Positions 44,395 through 54,162 of a stretch of 64,000 nt of DNA are shown in pieces. The notes below the pieces were generated by a model. That model ran no database searches. It was not told the DNA's origin and saw nothing but the letters and a program-made list of their open reading frames with translations. This DNA is from Marinobacter salsuginis. GTDB lineage: Bacteria > Pseudomonadota > Gammaproteobacteria > Pseudomonadales > Oleiphilaceae. Location of the stretch: positions 2,232,001-2,296,000 of the forward strand of contig NZ_BGZH01000001.1 in assembly GCF_009617755.1 (NCBI RefSeq), written 5' to 3'. A program made the translations under genes and the position numbers. Each line of letters opens with the position of its first letter. Position 1 is the first letter of the stretch.

Positions 44395-45756
44395 GTGCTG
44401 AACGGCATGCTGCAGTGGTTGGTATCCCTGGCTGTTGTTACAGAGCTGGTGGCCATCTGTCTCGATAGCCGCGAGCTCAGTGCTGTGGCGGGCGTGGCGT
44501 TCGTTACTGCCTTTCTGGCAGGGGCCGGGCGCCTGCAGGGGTACGCCCGTATGTTACTGGTTATCGCCCTTCTGATTCTGGGAGGGCTTGCCTGGCGCGG
44601 GTCGCTGAACAGCGGGCAGGTGTTGAAGGCGGCATCTGACGCCGCGTTCTATTCCGCGTTTCTGGGCAGCCTGGGCCTGATGCAGTGCCTGGTGCGCCGG
44701 TTCGAAGTGTTGCGCCGGATTCACGATGTTCTGCTGGGCGGAAGGCCCATGCTGCTCTATCCCAAGTACGCCCTGGTCAGCTGTGGTGTTGCCACGGTTT
44801 TGAGTTTCGGCATGATGAACCTGCTGTGCGGAAGCCTTTCCGACACCCTCCGGGAGCGTGGTATCTTCGGTGAATCCCGCCTGCAGTGGTTGCGCAGTGT
44901 TCTGATCAGTGCCCTCAGGGGCTTTGCCCTGGTGCCGCTGGTAGCACCCACCAGTGTGGCCGTGGCCATTCTTACCCGGGAGTTGCCGCAGCTGAGCTGG
45001 TCGCAACTGTTACCCTTCGGTGTGGTCGCGGCGCTGGTTATGGTGTTGATTGGCTGGGTGCTGGAGCAGCGCCGGTTCCGCAAGGTCAGCAGCGAGCGTG
45101 TTGCTGTTGACGGTTGGCTCCCCGGTACCGGTCGCCTCCTGTTTCTCATCCTGCTGGTATTCACGGTGATGGCGGGCCTGGTGGCCATAACCGGTTTCAA
45201 GGTGTCGGTGGCGGCCATGTTGTCGGTGCCGACCGTGACGCTGCTCTACATGTTCTGGCAGGAACGGGGGCTGATGCCGGTTCTCAAGGAGGGTGCCGGC
45301 CAGGTTTGGGCCATGCAGAATGAAATGGCCATCTTCGCCGCGTCCGCCATCCTCGGTGTTGCCCTGTCTGCGGTCATTCCGGCGGATGCTTTGGCCGGTC
45401 TGGTCGCCACTGGTGGCGGCGTTTTCCTGGTCGCGATGGTTGGCATGCTGATGCTGCCCATGTTCTCCATGGTCGGAATCATCCCCATCACGGTCCTGAG
45501 TGTTCAGGCCGGTTTGTTGCCCCAGCTGGTGGCGGAAGGGATGGATTTGCTGCCGGTTGCCGTGGCTCTGGTGATTGGCTTCTCCCTGGCCATGATGCTG
45601 TCGCCTTTTGGTCCATCGGTCATGCTGCTGTCCCGGTTCGGGCAGATCTCCCGCTGGGTCGTGGCGTTTCGGTGGAATGGTTTGTTTGCATTGATAGCGC
45701 TGCCGGCTCTCCTGGTGCTGACAGCGCTGGTCGCCTGGCTGATACCTGGTCAGTAA
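44395..45756 (+). CDS. Uncharacterised polytopic membrane protein, ion-transporter-like
   Basis: 453 aa with about 12 hydrophobic segments and little between them. Two related re-entrant-hairpin-like motifs occur in the two halves: VPLVAPTSVAVAIL (about 180-193) and MLSPFGPSVMLL (about 402-413), a pattern like that of ion transporter superfamily permeases with two inverted repeats. I cannot assign a family or substrate. The start is a GTG at 44395 behind AGGTG; an ATG four codons later (44407) is an alternative. It overlaps the convergent ghrA gene by 7 bases. Confidence 0.78.
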   Translation: MLNGMLQWLVSLAVVTELVAICLDSRELSAVAGVAFVTAFLAGAGRLQGYARMLLVIALLILGGLAWRGSLNSGQVLKAASDAAFYSAFLGSLGLMQCLVRRFEVLRRIHDVLLGGRPMLLYPKYALVSCGVATVLSFGMMNLLCGSLSDTLRERGIFGESRLQWLRSVLISALRGFALVPLVAPTSVAVAILTRELPQLSWSQLLPFGVVAALVMVLIGWVLEQRRFRKVSSERVAVDGWLPGTGRLLFLILLVFTVMAGLVAITGFKVSVAAMLSVPTVTLLYMFWQERGLMPVLKEGAGQVWAMQNEMAIFAASAILGVALSAVIPADALAGLVATGGGVFLVAMVGMLMLPMFSMVGIIPITVLSVQAGLLPQLVAEGMDLLPVAVALVIGFSLAMMLSPFGPSVMLLSRFGQISRWVVAFRWNGLFALIALPALLVLTALVAWLIPGQ

Positions 45757-46679
45757 CCCCGGTCGGTATCCACAATCCCCGAAATGGCGCGCCCGGCGGC
45801 GTGATCCCGGATCTTGCCGGTGATCTGTTCAAGGGTGGCATCCCGAAGGGTTCGGGCTGAGATGTGTGGGGTAATGGTGATTTCTTTCCGCTGCCAGAAT
45901 GGATGGCCTTCGGGCAGTGGCTCCTTCCGGAACACATCGAGCGAGGCACGAAGCAGTTTGCCCTCGTCCAGGGCCCGAAGCAGGTCCTCTTCCACCAGAT
46001 GTTCACCCCGGCCAACGTTGATCAGCACGGCGCCAGGCTGGAGCTGGCTCAGCAGATCATAGTTGATGATGTTACGGGTCTCGTCGGTCAGGGGGAGGGT
46101 GTTGACCAGAACCCGGGTGGCTTTCAGGAAGTCGCCAAGCTGGTCCGGGCCGGCAAAAGTATTCACGCCTTCAAGGCTATGCTCCCCACGTGCCCAGCCA
46201 CTCACCTGATAGTCCAGGTTGGCCAGAGTGCGGGCCACTCGCTTGCCGATATGGCCCAGCCCCATGACACCCACTGGCCACTCGCTGCGTTTGATCGGGC
46301 GATGAATCTTCCAGAGACTTTGGCGCTGCTGCTCCCGGTAGGTTTCCATCCCGCGACTGGCTTCCAGCAGCTGGTGCAGCACGTACTCCGCCATTTGCAC
46401 CGACATGCCTGCGTCTTCCAGGCGCACGACCGTTAGGGCTTCAGGCAGGTTGGCAACCTTGAGCAGCCCATCAATCCCGGCACCCAGATTGAATACGGCT
46501 TTCAGGTGCGTTTCCCGCTCGAACAGGGCCTCGGGTGGCTGCCACACGATGGCATAATCCGCGCCAACGGCGGGCCCTTCAGGATCCCAGACGTAAACCT
46601 CGGCTTCCGGCAGCAGTTCCTTGATAGGCACTGTCCAGCGCTCGGGTTTCGGGTCGCCTGCCACAAAAAGAATCTTCAT
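45750..46679 (-). CDS. ghrA: Glyoxylate/hydroxypyruvate reductase A
   Basis: D-2-hydroxyacid dehydrogenase, 309 aa, NAD(P)H-dependent, reducing glyoxylate or hydroxypyruvate. The nucleotide motif is GVMGLGHIGKRVA, the active-site Arg is in INVGRGEHLVEEDLL and the His in TITPHISA. The short N-terminal catalytic domain and the VFNLGAGIDGLL segment fit the GhrA subgroup. Confidence 0.9.
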   Translation of the reverse strand: MKILFVAGDPKPERWTVPIKELLPEAEVYVWDPEGPAVGADYAIVWQPPEALFERETHLKAVFNLGAGIDGLLKVANLPEALTVVRLEDAGMSVQMAEYVLHQLLEASRGMETYREQQRQSLWKIHRPIKRSEWPVGVMGLGHIGKRVARTLANLDYQVSGWARGEHSLEGVNTFAGPDQLGDFLKATRVLVNTLPLTDETRNIINYDLLSQLQPGAVLINVGRGEHLVEEDLLRALDEGKLLRASLDVFRKEPLPEGHPFWQRKEITITPHISARTLRDATLEQITGKIRDHAAGRAISGIVDTDRGY

Positions 46680-46798
46680 TTTGCCTCCAGGGGGTCGCCA
46701 CAGGGTTTGATGGCTGCTAGTTTGTTTTGCAATGCAGAATTCAGAAACGGCAAAATCTGAAAAACACGGTATAAGATACCGCCATGCGGTTCCTGATT

Positions 46799-46823
46799 TG
46801 AAACATAAGTGCCAAGTGTTTCA
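46799..46823. promoter_or_regulatory. TGAAACA/TGTTTCA inverted repeat before the IclR gene
   Basis: Perfect 7-bp arms at 46799-46805 and 46817-46823, 134 bases upstream of the IclR-family gene, in the gap shared with ghrA. A GTACGAAT follows, and a similar GTACGAATGTTTCG occurs at 48015-48028 before the FadB-like gene. Autoregulation by the IclR protein is plausible, not shown. Nothing else is evident in this 277-base gap. Confidence 0.45.
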
Positions 46824-46956
46824 TATTTGGTACGAATTTTGAAAAGAGTTTCTGGTACTTGATTTCTGCAGCGATTAAAATGATGGATTCGCAACTATTC
46901 ACCATATTAATACACCGGTTACCGGAGCGGGCGACGCGGTTGGAGGACGTCCCATT

Positions 46957-47781
46957 ATGGCAGGAAAAAAGCAGATCTCACCCGAACTGAAAGTGGCATC
47001 CACTGACGGTGAGCCCGTGAAGCCGGAAAAAGACCGCAAGTTTGTCGAGGCCCTTTCTCGTGGTCTGGACGTGCTCCGCGCCTTCAGCCAGGGGCCTGTC
47101 ATCCTGGGGAACCAGGACATCGCTCGCATCACCGGGCTGCCCAAGCCAACCGTGTCGAGGATGACCTACACCCTCACCAAACTGGGCTACCTCAGCTACA
47201 ACACCCAGTTGGAGAAATACCAGCTCAGTTCCGGCGTTCTGGCACTGGGTTACGCCTATGTCTCCAACCTCAAGGTTCGCCAACTGGCCAAGCCCTACAT
47301 GGACGAATTTGCCCGCCAGACCAATATGTCCGTGGGGCTGACCTGCCGGGACCGGCTGCACATGATCTACGTGGAAAACCGCCTGCCACCGGAGGCCTCA
47401 CTGCTGCGGATGGACATCGGCCTGAAACTCCCCATGGCCACCACCTCGGCCGGCCGCGCCTACTACTGTGCCATCAGCGACAAGGCCCGCCTGGTCATCG
47501 ACGACGCCATGGCTGCCAAATTCGGAGACGACTGGCCCGAGAAAAAGGCCGGCCTCGACCAGGCCATGAAGGATTACAAGGAGCACGGCTTTTGTCTTTC
47601 CATTGGCGAGTGGGACCGCAACATCAACTCCGCCGGCGTGCCCATCCACCTGCAGGACGGCACCATCATGGCCCTGACCTGTGCCGCACCTTCTTACCTG
47701 GTACCGGCTGAAAAGCTTCGTGGTTCTATAGCGCACCAGTTGGCGATGTTGGCTGGCGATATAGAATCCTTGGGCGTCTGA
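46957..47781 (+). CDS. IclR family transcriptional regulator
   Basis: 274 aa. A hydrophilic N-terminal extension (about 1-28), winged helix-turn-helix (about 30-90; IARITGLPKPTVSRMTYTLTKLGYL by position 52-76) and a C-terminal effector domain (about 105-270). IclR regulators bind aromatic acids, glyoxylate or related metabolites and often control adjacent catabolic genes. It reads toward the FadB-like gene but is separated from it by a large hairpin element and a terminator. The inducer is unknown. Confidence 0.93.
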   Translation: MAGKKQISPELKVASTDGEPVKPEKDRKFVEALSRGLDVLRAFSQGPVILGNQDIARITGLPKPTVSRMTYTLTKLGYLSYNTQLEKYQLSSGVLALGYAYVSNLKVRQLAKPYMDEFARQTNMSVGLTCRDRLHMIYVENRLPPEASLLRMDIGLKLPMATTSAGRAYYCAISDKARLVIDDAMAAKFGDDWPEKKAGLDQAMKDYKEHGFCLSIGEWDRNINSAGVPIHLQDGTIMALTCAAPSYLVPAEKLRGSIAHQLAMLAGDIESLGV

Positions 47782-47803
47782 GAATAACTGCTAAGTAGAG
47801 AAG

Positions 47804-47912
47804 GAAGGCGGTGGGAAGGTTCTTCCGAAACCGTGCGGAGCCATGGATGGCGGAGCCGAGCGTACAGGGAAGTATTCACAGCGTGTTTCGGAAGAACCTT
47901 CCCGCTGCCTTC
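47804..47912. repeat. Long imperfect inverted repeat with conserved core, family A copy 2
   Basis: Arms 47804-47834 and 47882-47912 match each other at about 26 of 31 positions, including a run of about 17 identical positions (GGGAAGGTTCTTCCGAA). The core, read on the plus strand, carries GGATGGCG, CCGAGC, TACAGGGA and GTATT in the same order as copy 1 at 12653-12763. It lies between the IclR stop and its terminator. Confidence 0.8.
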
Positions 47913-47932
47913 CGACGGACTCAACAGCAGAA

Positions 47933-47962
47933 AACCGCAGAGGAACCCCCTGCGGTTTTTTT
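47933..47962 (+). terminator. Intrinsic terminator after the IclR gene
   Basis: AACCGCAG / CTGCGGTT stem around a 9-base loop followed by a T-run. The remaining gap to 48069 holds the promoter of the FadB-like gene, including a TGTTTCG half-site at 48022-48028. Confidence 0.85.
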
Positions 47963-48069
47963 GTGCCTGTAGTTTAATGGTAGGTTGAAACCACCAACGA
48001 ACTTCTATTAAATCGTACGAATGTTTCGCTAGTTAAAACCATATTTCAGAAAGAATGCGAGGAGAAAAC

Positions 48070-50163
48070 ATGTCTGAGGTCGTTAGCTATAACCGGGAAG
48101 GCAACATCGGCGTTATTACCGTGAACTACCCGCCGGTCAATGCCCTCGGCCAGGCTGTTCGTTCCGGTCTGCTCGCAGCCCTGGAACAGGGCCAGAAAGA
48201 TACCGAGGCCAAGGGACTGCTGCTAGTTTGCGAAGGGCGCACCTTTATCGCCGGCGCCGACATTCGCGAATTTGGCAAACCCATGCAGGAGCCCACCCTG
48301 CCGACGCTCGTCAACACCTTTGAAAACAGCGACAAGCCGCTGGTTGCAGCGATCCACGGCACGGCACTGGGCGGTGGTCTGGAAACCGCATTGAGTTGCC
48401 ACTACCGGGTTGCCGTCAGCAGCGCCAAAGTGGGTCTGCCGGAAGTGAAGCTGGGCCTGCTGCCCGGTGCAGGCGGCACCCAGCGGCTGCCGCGCCTGAC
48501 CGGTGCCCAAAAAGCGCTGGAAATGATCACCACCGGTGAATTTGTCGGCGCCAACGACGCGCTGGCTCTCGGCATTCTTGATGCTGTGGAAGATGGCGAC
48601 GATATTCGCGCTGTCGGCATGGCCTATGCGCAGAAAGTGGTCGATGAGGGCAAGCCTGTGCGTCGTGTTCGCGATATCACCGACAAGATCGAGGCGGACA
48701 AAGGCAGCGATGTCTTTGACCAGTTCCGTGACGAACTGAAGAAAAAGGCCCGAGGCCTTTTCTCACCGTTCAAGTGCGTTGATGCCGTGGAAGCGGCCTT
48801 CAACCTGCCGTTTGACGAAGGCATGAAGCGCGAGCGGGAATTGTTCATGGAGTGCATGGAATCACCCCAACGCGCCGGTCTGATTCACTCGTTCTTCGGC
48901 GAGCGTGAGGTTTCCAAGGTCAAGGGACTGCCCAAGGATACGCCGGTTCGTGACGTGAAGAGCGTGGGCATTATTGGTGCCGGCACCATGGGTGGCGGTA
49001 TCGCCATGAACTTCGTCAACGTGGGCATTCCGGTCACCATCGTCGAGGTAAAACAGGAGGCTCTCGACAAGGGCCTGGCGATTATCCGCCGTAACTACGA
49101 GAACTCCGCGAAGAAGGGCAAGCTGACCCAGGAACAGGTGGAGCAGCGCATGGCGCTGATCACCCCGAGCCTGACCTACGACGATTTCCGGGACGTTGAT
49201 CTGGTGATCGAGGCGGTGTTCGAGAACATGGCTATCAAGAAGGAAATCTTTGCCAAGCTCGACGAGGTGTGCAAGCCGGGTGCGATTCTGGCGTCCAATA
49301 CCTCAACCCTGGATATCGACGAGATTGCGTCCGCCACCAAACGCCCGGAAGACGTAGTGGGTATGCACTTCTTCAGCCCGGCCAACGTGATGAAGCTGCT
49401 GGAGAACGTGCGTGGCAGCAAGACCTCCGATGAGGTCAAAGCCACGGTGATGGCGGTTGCCAAGAAGATCAAGAAAGTGGGCGTCATGGTGGGCAACTGT
49501 TACGGCTTTGTCGGCAACCGGATGCTCCACAAGCGCGGCACCGAGGCCATGTCCCTGGTGGACGAGGGCGCCACTCCGCAGCAGGTCGACAAGGTGCTGA
49601 CGGATCTGGGCTTCCCCATGGGGCAGTTCGCCATGTCCGATCTGGCCGGGATTGATGTTGGGTACCGCATTCGCGAAGAGCGTCGCAAGTCGGGCGAGAA
49701 CATTCCTGCAAGTTGGATGGACAAACTCGCCGAACAGGGCCGTCTTGGTCAGAAGACCCAGGCAGGTGTATACAAGTATGAGGAAGGCAGCCGCAAGCCG
49801 ATCCCGGATCCGGAGGTGGAGCAGCTGATCGAGGAGTTCCGCAAGGAGCAGGGAATCACGCCGCGGGAGATCACCGACCAGGAAATCCTGGAGCGCTGCA
49901 TGTATGTGATGATCAACGAAGGCGCCAAGATCCTGGAGGAAGGCATTGCCGATCGTCCGCTGGATATCGACATCGTCTGGATCTACGGCTACGGCTTCCC
50001 GGCCTATCGCGGTGGTCCCATGTTCTGGGCCGATCAGGAAGGTCTGGACTCCATTCTTTCGGCGGTGAAGAAGTACCAGGATACCGTTGGTGGCGAGCAG
50101 TGGGAGCCGGCGGCTCTGCTCGAGAAGCTGGTTGCTGACGGCCGTAAATTTGCTGACTTGTAA
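48070..50163 (+). CDS. Bifunctional enoyl-CoA hydratase / 3-hydroxyacyl-CoA dehydrogenase (FadB/FadJ-like)
   Basis: 697 aa beta-oxidation enzyme. Crotonase domain (about 1-190) with both catalytic Glu in GGGLETAL and [24 protein letters not shown]-binding dehydrogenase domain from about 295 with [14 protein letters not shown] and the catalytic His in [13 protein letters not shown]; two C-terminal dehydrogenase domains ending about 690. It is shorter than E. coli FadB and resembles peroxisomal-type multifunctional enzymes. The ATG at 48070 has GAGGAG at good spacing. It is followed by a family B hairpin and a thiolase gene. Confidence 0.93.
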   Translation: MSEVVSYNREGNIGVITVNYPPVNALGQAVRSGLLAALEQGQKDTEAKGLLLVCEGRTFIAGADIREFGKPMQEPTLPTLVNTFENSDKPLVAAIHGTALGGGLETALSCHYRVAVSSAKVGLPEVKLGLLPGAGGTQRLPRLTGAQKALEMITTGEFVGANDALALGILDAVEDGDDIRAVGMAYAQKVVDEGKPVRRVRDITDKIEADKGSDVFDQFRDELKKKARGLFSPFKCVDAVEAAFNLPFDEGMKRERELFMECMESPQRAGLIHSFFGEREVSKVKGLPKDTPVRDVKSVGIIGAGTMGGGIAMNFVNVGIPVTIVEVKQEALDKGLAIIRRNYENSAKKGKLTQEQVEQRMALITPSLTYDDFRDVDLVIEAVFENMAIKKEIFAKLDEVCKPGAILASNTSTLDIDEIASATKRPEDVVGMHFFSPANVMKLLENVRGSKTSDEVKATVMAVAKKIKKVGVMVGNCYGFVGNRMLHKRGTEAMSLVDEGATPQQVDKVLTDLGFPMGQFAMSDLAGIDVGYRIREERRKSGENIPASWMDKLAEQGRLGQKTQAGVYKYEEGSRKPIPDPEVEQLIEEFRKEQGITPREITDQEILERCMYVMINEGAKILEEGIADRPLDIDIVWIYGYGFPAYRGGPMFWADQEGLDSILSAVKKYQDTVGGEQWEPAALLEKLVADGRKFADL

Positions 50164-50180
50164 CATCTGGCATAGGGGCT

Positions 50181-50273
50181 GGTCTGGGGGCGGGGTGCCT
50201 TTTCCTCTGGGAAAAGCAACTCGCTTCGCTCAGACATCTTTTCCCGGCGGAAAAGGCACCCCGCCCCCAGACC
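50181..50273. repeat. Long hairpin element, family B copy 1
   Basis: Perfect 25-bp arms at 50181-50205 and 50249-50273, with an inner GGGAAAAG / CTTTTCCC pair. The loop contains CAACTCGCTTCGCTCAGAC, nearly identical to that of copy 2 at 54163-54238. It lies between the FadB-like and thiolase genes, 18 bases after the stop. Confidence 0.85.
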
Positions 50274-50332
50274 GGCTTAGCTGAGTGCTTGGCCTGATCT
50301 CAACTACAATTTCTCAAATCGAGGGCATTATC

Positions 50333-51517
50333 ATGTCTGAAGCCGTTATCGTTTCCACCGCCCGCACCGGCCTTGCCAAATCCTACCGGGGCTCTTTGAA
50401 CAACACTCACAGCGTGGATATGGCAGGTCACGTTATCAAACACGCTGTTGAACGCGCGGGCATTGATCCGGCCATCGTGGAAGATGTGATCATGGGGGCA
50501 GCCTTCCAGGAAGGCGCCCAGGGCCGGAATATTGCCCGTCTGGCGGCCATTCGCGCCGGTCTACCGGTGACCACCGCCGGGTTCTCCATCAACCGGTTCT
50601 GCAGCTCGGGTTTGCAGTCCATTGCCCTGGCGGCGCAGCGGGTGGTGTCCGAAAAAGTACCGGCCATGGTAGCTGGTGGCGTTGAATCCATTTCCCTGGT
50701 GCAGAACGAGAAGATTAACAGTTTCCACGCTACCAACGAGTGGCTGATGAAGAACAAGCCGGAACTGTACCTTTCCATGATCGAAACGGCGGATATTGTG
50801 GCCAAACGCTACAACGTCAGCCGTGAAGCCCAGGATGAGTATTCGCTGATTTCCCAGCAGCGCACGGCGGCGGCCCAGCAGGCTGGCAAGTTTGACGATG
50901 AGATTGTGCCTTTCGATGCCACCATGCTGGTGAAGGACAAGGAAACCGGTGAGGTCAGTGAAAAGCAGGTGACCCTGACCAGGGACGAATGCAATCGCCC
51001 GAGCACCACGCTTGAGGGCTTGGCGGGTCTGGAGCCGGTGCGCGGCCCGGAGCAGTTCATCACGGCGGGCAATGCCAGCCAGCTGTCGGACGGCGCCTCG
51101 GTATGCACCGTAATGAACAGCACCTACGCCGAGAAGCACAACATCGAACCCATGGGGATTTTCCGGGGCTTTGCTGTTGCAGGCTGCGAGCCGGATGAGA
51201 TGGGCATCGGCCCGGTGTATGCGATCCCGCGCCTGCTCGAGCGCAACGGTCTGACCATGGACGACATCGATCTGTGGGAGCTGAACGAAGCCTTCGCGTC
51301 CCAGGTGATTTACTGCCGTGACCGCCTGGGCATTCCCATGGAGAAGCTGAACGTAAACGGTGGTTCGATCTCTATCGGTCATCCCTTCGGTGTCACCGGC
51401 GCCCGCCAAACAGGCCACGCGCTGATTGAAGGCAAGCGCCGGGGCGCGAAATACGTGGTGATTACCATGTGCATCGGCGGCGGTCAGGGTGCTGCCGGCT
51501 TGTTCGAAGTGGTTTGA
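50333..51517 (+). CDS. Acetyl-CoA C-acyltransferase (thiolase)
   Basis: 394 aa thiolase, cleaving 3-oxoacyl-CoA to acetyl-CoA and a shortened acyl-CoA. The nucleophilic Cys is in [12 protein letters not shown], the His in [16 protein letters not shown] and the second Cys in [16 protein letters not shown]. Start: ATG at 50333 behind GAGGG; the TTG at 50285 is not needed. It works naturally with the FadB-like enzyme upstream; the hairpin between them may adjust relative expression. Confidence 0.94.
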   Translation: MSEAVIVSTARTGLAKSYRGSLNNTHSVDMAGHVIKHAVERAGIDPAIVEDVIMGAAFQEGAQGRNIARLAAIRAGLPVTTAGFSINRFCSSGLQSIALAAQRVVSEKVPAMVAGGVESISLVQNEKINSFHATNEWLMKNKPELYLSMIETADIVAKRYNVSREAQDEYSLISQQRTAAAQQAGKFDDEIVPFDATMLVKDKETGEVSEKQVTLTRDECNRPSTTLEGLAGLEPVRGPEQFITAGNASQLSDGASVCTVMNSTYAEKHNIEPMGIFRGFAVAGCEPDEMGIGPVYAIPRLLERNGLTMDDIDLWELNEAFASQVIYCRDRLGIPMEKLNVNGGSISIGHPFGVTGARQTGHALIEGKRRGAKYVVITMCIGGGQGAAGLFEVV

Positions 51518-51536
51518 AGCCGACCTGTATGAAATC

Positions 51537-51565
51537 GGGGCCAGAAAAAGCGATTTTCTGACCCC
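51537..51565. repeat. Hairpin of family C, copy 2, after the thiolase gene
   Basis: GGGGCCAGAAAA (51537-51548) pairs with TTTTCTGACCCC (51554-51565) with one mismatch, around AGCGA. It resembles the hairpin after metQ (13617-13646), including the preceding ATC and the position within 20 bases of a stop codon. Confidence 0.6.
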
Positions 51566-51588
51566 TTGTTCACCTAAAGGGGAGAAAC

Positions 51589-52695
51589 ATGGACAGACAA
51601 GCAAAAGCCGTCGTCTGCCGGGAATGGGGCCAGCCTGTTCAGGTGGAGACGATTACGGTGGAAGGCCCCAAGCGGGATGAAATCACCATCAAGATCGCGG
51701 CCTGCGGCGTCTGCCACAGCGATCTGTCTGCCACGACGGGCAAGATTCCCTACCCGCCTCCCCTGGTATTAGGGCACGAAGCCGCCGGTGTGGTTGTCGA
51801 AGTCGGTGAGGGCGTCACGGCCTTCAAGGAAGGCGACCATGTGGTGAGCACTTTCATCTCCATGTGCGGCAAATGCAGCCAGTGTGCCCGTGGCCGCCCG
51901 GTTCTCTGCGAAAACGCCCGCAAGGCCATGTTCAACCTGCCGGATGGGACGGTGCGAACCAAAGGCGCGGACGGCGAGCCCCTGAACGTCTTTGGCGCCT
52001 GCGGCGTGATGGCGGAGTTCGCCACCATGCACGTGGACAACTGCGTCAAAGTGGATGAAACCGTGCCGATGCAGAACGCCGCCCTGGTAGGCTGTGCCGT
52101 GATGACCGGTGTCGGTGCTGTTTTCAACACCGCAAAACTGGAACCTGGTTCCCGGGCGGCTGTGTTTGGCATCGGCGGCGTTGGCCTTAACGCCATTCAG
52201 GGCTGCGTGACCGCTGGCGCCGAGATGATCGTGGCGGTAGACAGCAACCCCGCCAAGCTGGCGATGGCCAAAGAGTTCGGCGCCACCCACACCGTGAATA
52301 TCAACGAGGTGGAAGACGCCGCCAAGGCCGTGAAAAAAATGACTGGTGGCGTCGACTACGCCTTCGAATGCGTCGGTGCCGGGCCAGTGGTGGAACAGGC
52401 GTACAAGAGTCTCGGCCGTGGTGGTACCGCCGTGGTGGTGGGCGTAGCAGATCCGAAGGACAAGACCTCGCTGACCACGCTCACTCTGCCCGCCGATGAG
52501 CGCACCCTGAAAGGCAGCTGGCTGGGTTCGGCCCGTCCACAGCACGATTTCCCCAGAATCCTGGGTCTTTACAAGGCTGGTAAACTCAAGCTGGACGAAC
52601 TGGTTACCCGAACCTACCCCATAGAGGACGCCGTGCAGGCGTTCGATGATATGGTGGCAGGAAAGAACGCCCGAGGCGTTATCGTATTTGAATGA
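51589..52695 (+). CDS. Zinc-dependent alcohol dehydrogenase
   Basis: 368 aa medium-chain alcohol dehydrogenase. Catalytic zinc ligands: CGVCHSD and GHEAAGVV; structural zinc loop CGKCSQCARGRPVLC; nucleotide motif GIGGVGLNAIQG. It oxidises an alcohol to an aldehyde with NAD+. The aldehyde dehydrogenase gene follows after 10 bases, so together they give alcohol to acid. The chain-length or substrate class is not visible. Confidence 0.93.
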   Translation: MDRQAKAVVCREWGQPVQVETITVEGPKRDEITIKIAACGVCHSDLSATTGKIPYPPPLVLGHEAAGVVVEVGEGVTAFKEGDHVVSTFISMCGKCSQCARGRPVLCENARKAMFNLPDGTVRTKGADGEPLNVFGACGVMAEFATMHVDNCVKVDETVPMQNAALVGCAVMTGVGAVFNTAKLEPGSRAAVFGIGGVGLNAIQGCVTAGAEMIVAVDSNPAKLAMAKEFGATHTVNINEVEDAAKAVKKMTGGVDYAFECVGAGPVVEQAYKSLGRGGTAVVVGVADPKDKTSLTTLTLPADERTLKGSWLGSARPQHDFPRILGLYKAGKLKLDELVTRTYPIEDAVQAFDDMVAGKNARGVIVFE

Positions 52696-52705
52696 AGGGG
52701 GAAGC

Positions 52706-54121
52706 ATGAACGAGCTGAACAGGAACTACATCAACGGCCAATGGGTGAGCTGGGCCGGTGACATGATCGACGTTCACGAAGCGGGCACAGGCGACGTGAT
52801 TGCTCGCGTTCCCGCCGCTGGCGCGGATGAAATGGAACAGGCCATTGCCGCCGCGGATGCCGCTTTCGAAAGCTGGTCGGAAAGCTCCCTGGACGAGCGG
52901 ATCAAGGTGCTGGAGCAGCTGCACGCGGGCCTGAAAGAGCGCGCGCCGGAAATTGCCGAGACCGTCTGCCGGGAAGTGGGCATGCCCATCAAACTGGCCA
53001 CGCCGATCCAGGCCGGCATGCCGGCTGCAGTGACCAAGAGCTACCTGAAACTGCTGCCCGACTACCCGTTTACCGAACAGTCCGGCAACTCCGAGGTGCA
53101 GTACACCCCGGTGGGTGTGGTTGGCTGCATTACCCCCTGGAACTACCCGCTGCACCAGGTGATCCTGAAAATCGTCCCGGCGATTGCCGCCGGTTGCACC
53201 GTAGTGCTCAAGCCTTCCGAGATCGCTCCCCAGACGGCGTTTATCCTCGCCGAGATCCTCGATGGCACCGACTTGCCCAAGGGCGTCTTCAACATGGTGT
53301 GCGGCTATGGCCACACCGCGGGCGATACCCTGATCAAACACCCGGATGTGCGCATGGTGTCCTTCACTGGTTCCACACGCACCGGCAACCTGATTGCCCA
53401 TGCCGCTGCCGATGACTTCAAGCGTTATGCCCTGGAAATGGGTGGTAAATCGGCCTCTGTGATCCTCCCGGACGCGGACCTCGCGGCAGCCGTCAAAGGC
53501 ACCATCAACAACTGCCTGCTGAATTCCGGTCAGACCTGCACCGCACTCACCCGCATGCTGGTTCCGGCCGACAAGCACGACGAGGCCTGCGAACTGGCCG
53601 CCGCGGCTGTGGCCAAAATGACGCCGGGTAATCCGCTGGAAGAAACCACCCGCTTGGGCCCGCTGTCCTCTGCCCAGCAGCGTGACAAGGTGATCGATTA
53701 CATCAAGCTGGGTATCGAGGAGGGCGCCAAGCTGGTCGCCGGTGGCCCGGAAGCGCCCGAGGGATGCGAGAAAGGTTACTTCGTCAAGGCGACCGTCTTT
53801 GGTAACGTCAAGCCGGACAGCCGCATCGCCCAGGAGGAAATCTTCGGGCCGGTGCTGTGCGTTATTCCCTACAACGATGAAGCCGAAGCGGTGAAAATTG
53901 CCAACGGCACCCAGTACGGGCTGTCCGGTGCAGTCTGGTCCGGAGACGACGCCAAGGCCAAGAAAATCGCCAGCAAGCTGCGCACTGGTCAGGTATTCGT
54001 CAATGGTGGCGCGTTCAACCCGGTGGCACCGTTCGGCGGCTTCGGTCACTCCGGTATCGGCCGCGAATTCGGCAAGTGGGGTCTGGAGGAGTTTCTGGAA
54101 GTTCGCTCGCTTCAGCTTTAA
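52706..54121 (+). CDS. Aldehyde dehydrogenase family protein
   Basis: 471 aa NAD(P)-dependent aldehyde dehydrogenase. The catalytic Cys is in LNSGQTCTAL, the general-base Glu in LEMGGKSAS and the cofactor loop in FTGSTRTGNLI. Start: ATG at 52706 behind GGGGGAAG. It pairs with the alcohol dehydrogenase upstream and is followed by the second family B hairpin and a convergent TetR gene. Confidence 0.94.
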   Translation: MNELNRNYINGQWVSWAGDMIDVHEAGTGDVIARVPAAGADEMEQAIAAADAAFESWSESSLDERIKVLEQLHAGLKERAPEIAETVCREVGMPIKLATPIQAGMPAAVTKSYLKLLPDYPFTEQSGNSEVQYTPVGVVGCITPWNYPLHQVILKIVPAIAAGCTVVLKPSEIAPQTAFILAEILDGTDLPKGVFNMVCGYGHTAGDTLIKHPDVRMVSFTGSTRTGNLIAHAAADDFKRYALEMGGKSASVILPDADLAAAVKGTINNCLLNSGQTCTALTRMLVPADKHDEACELAAAAVAKMTPGNPLEETTRLGPLSSAQQRDKVIDYIKLGIEEGAKLVAGGPEAPEGCEKGYFVKATVFGNVKPDSRIAQEEIFGPVLCVIPYNDEAEAVKIANGTQYGLSGAVWSGDDAKAKKIASKLRTGQVFVNGGAFNPVAPFGGFGHSGIGREFGKWGLEEFLEVRSLQL

Positions 54122-54162
54122 ACGCTAAGTGCCTGGCCTGCTGAGATGCGGGCTGGGCCCGA

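Noticed and set aside
52679..54049. 456-codon minus-strand open frame
   Set aside because: Antisense to the aldehyde dehydrogenase; high GC content keeps the frame open by chance.
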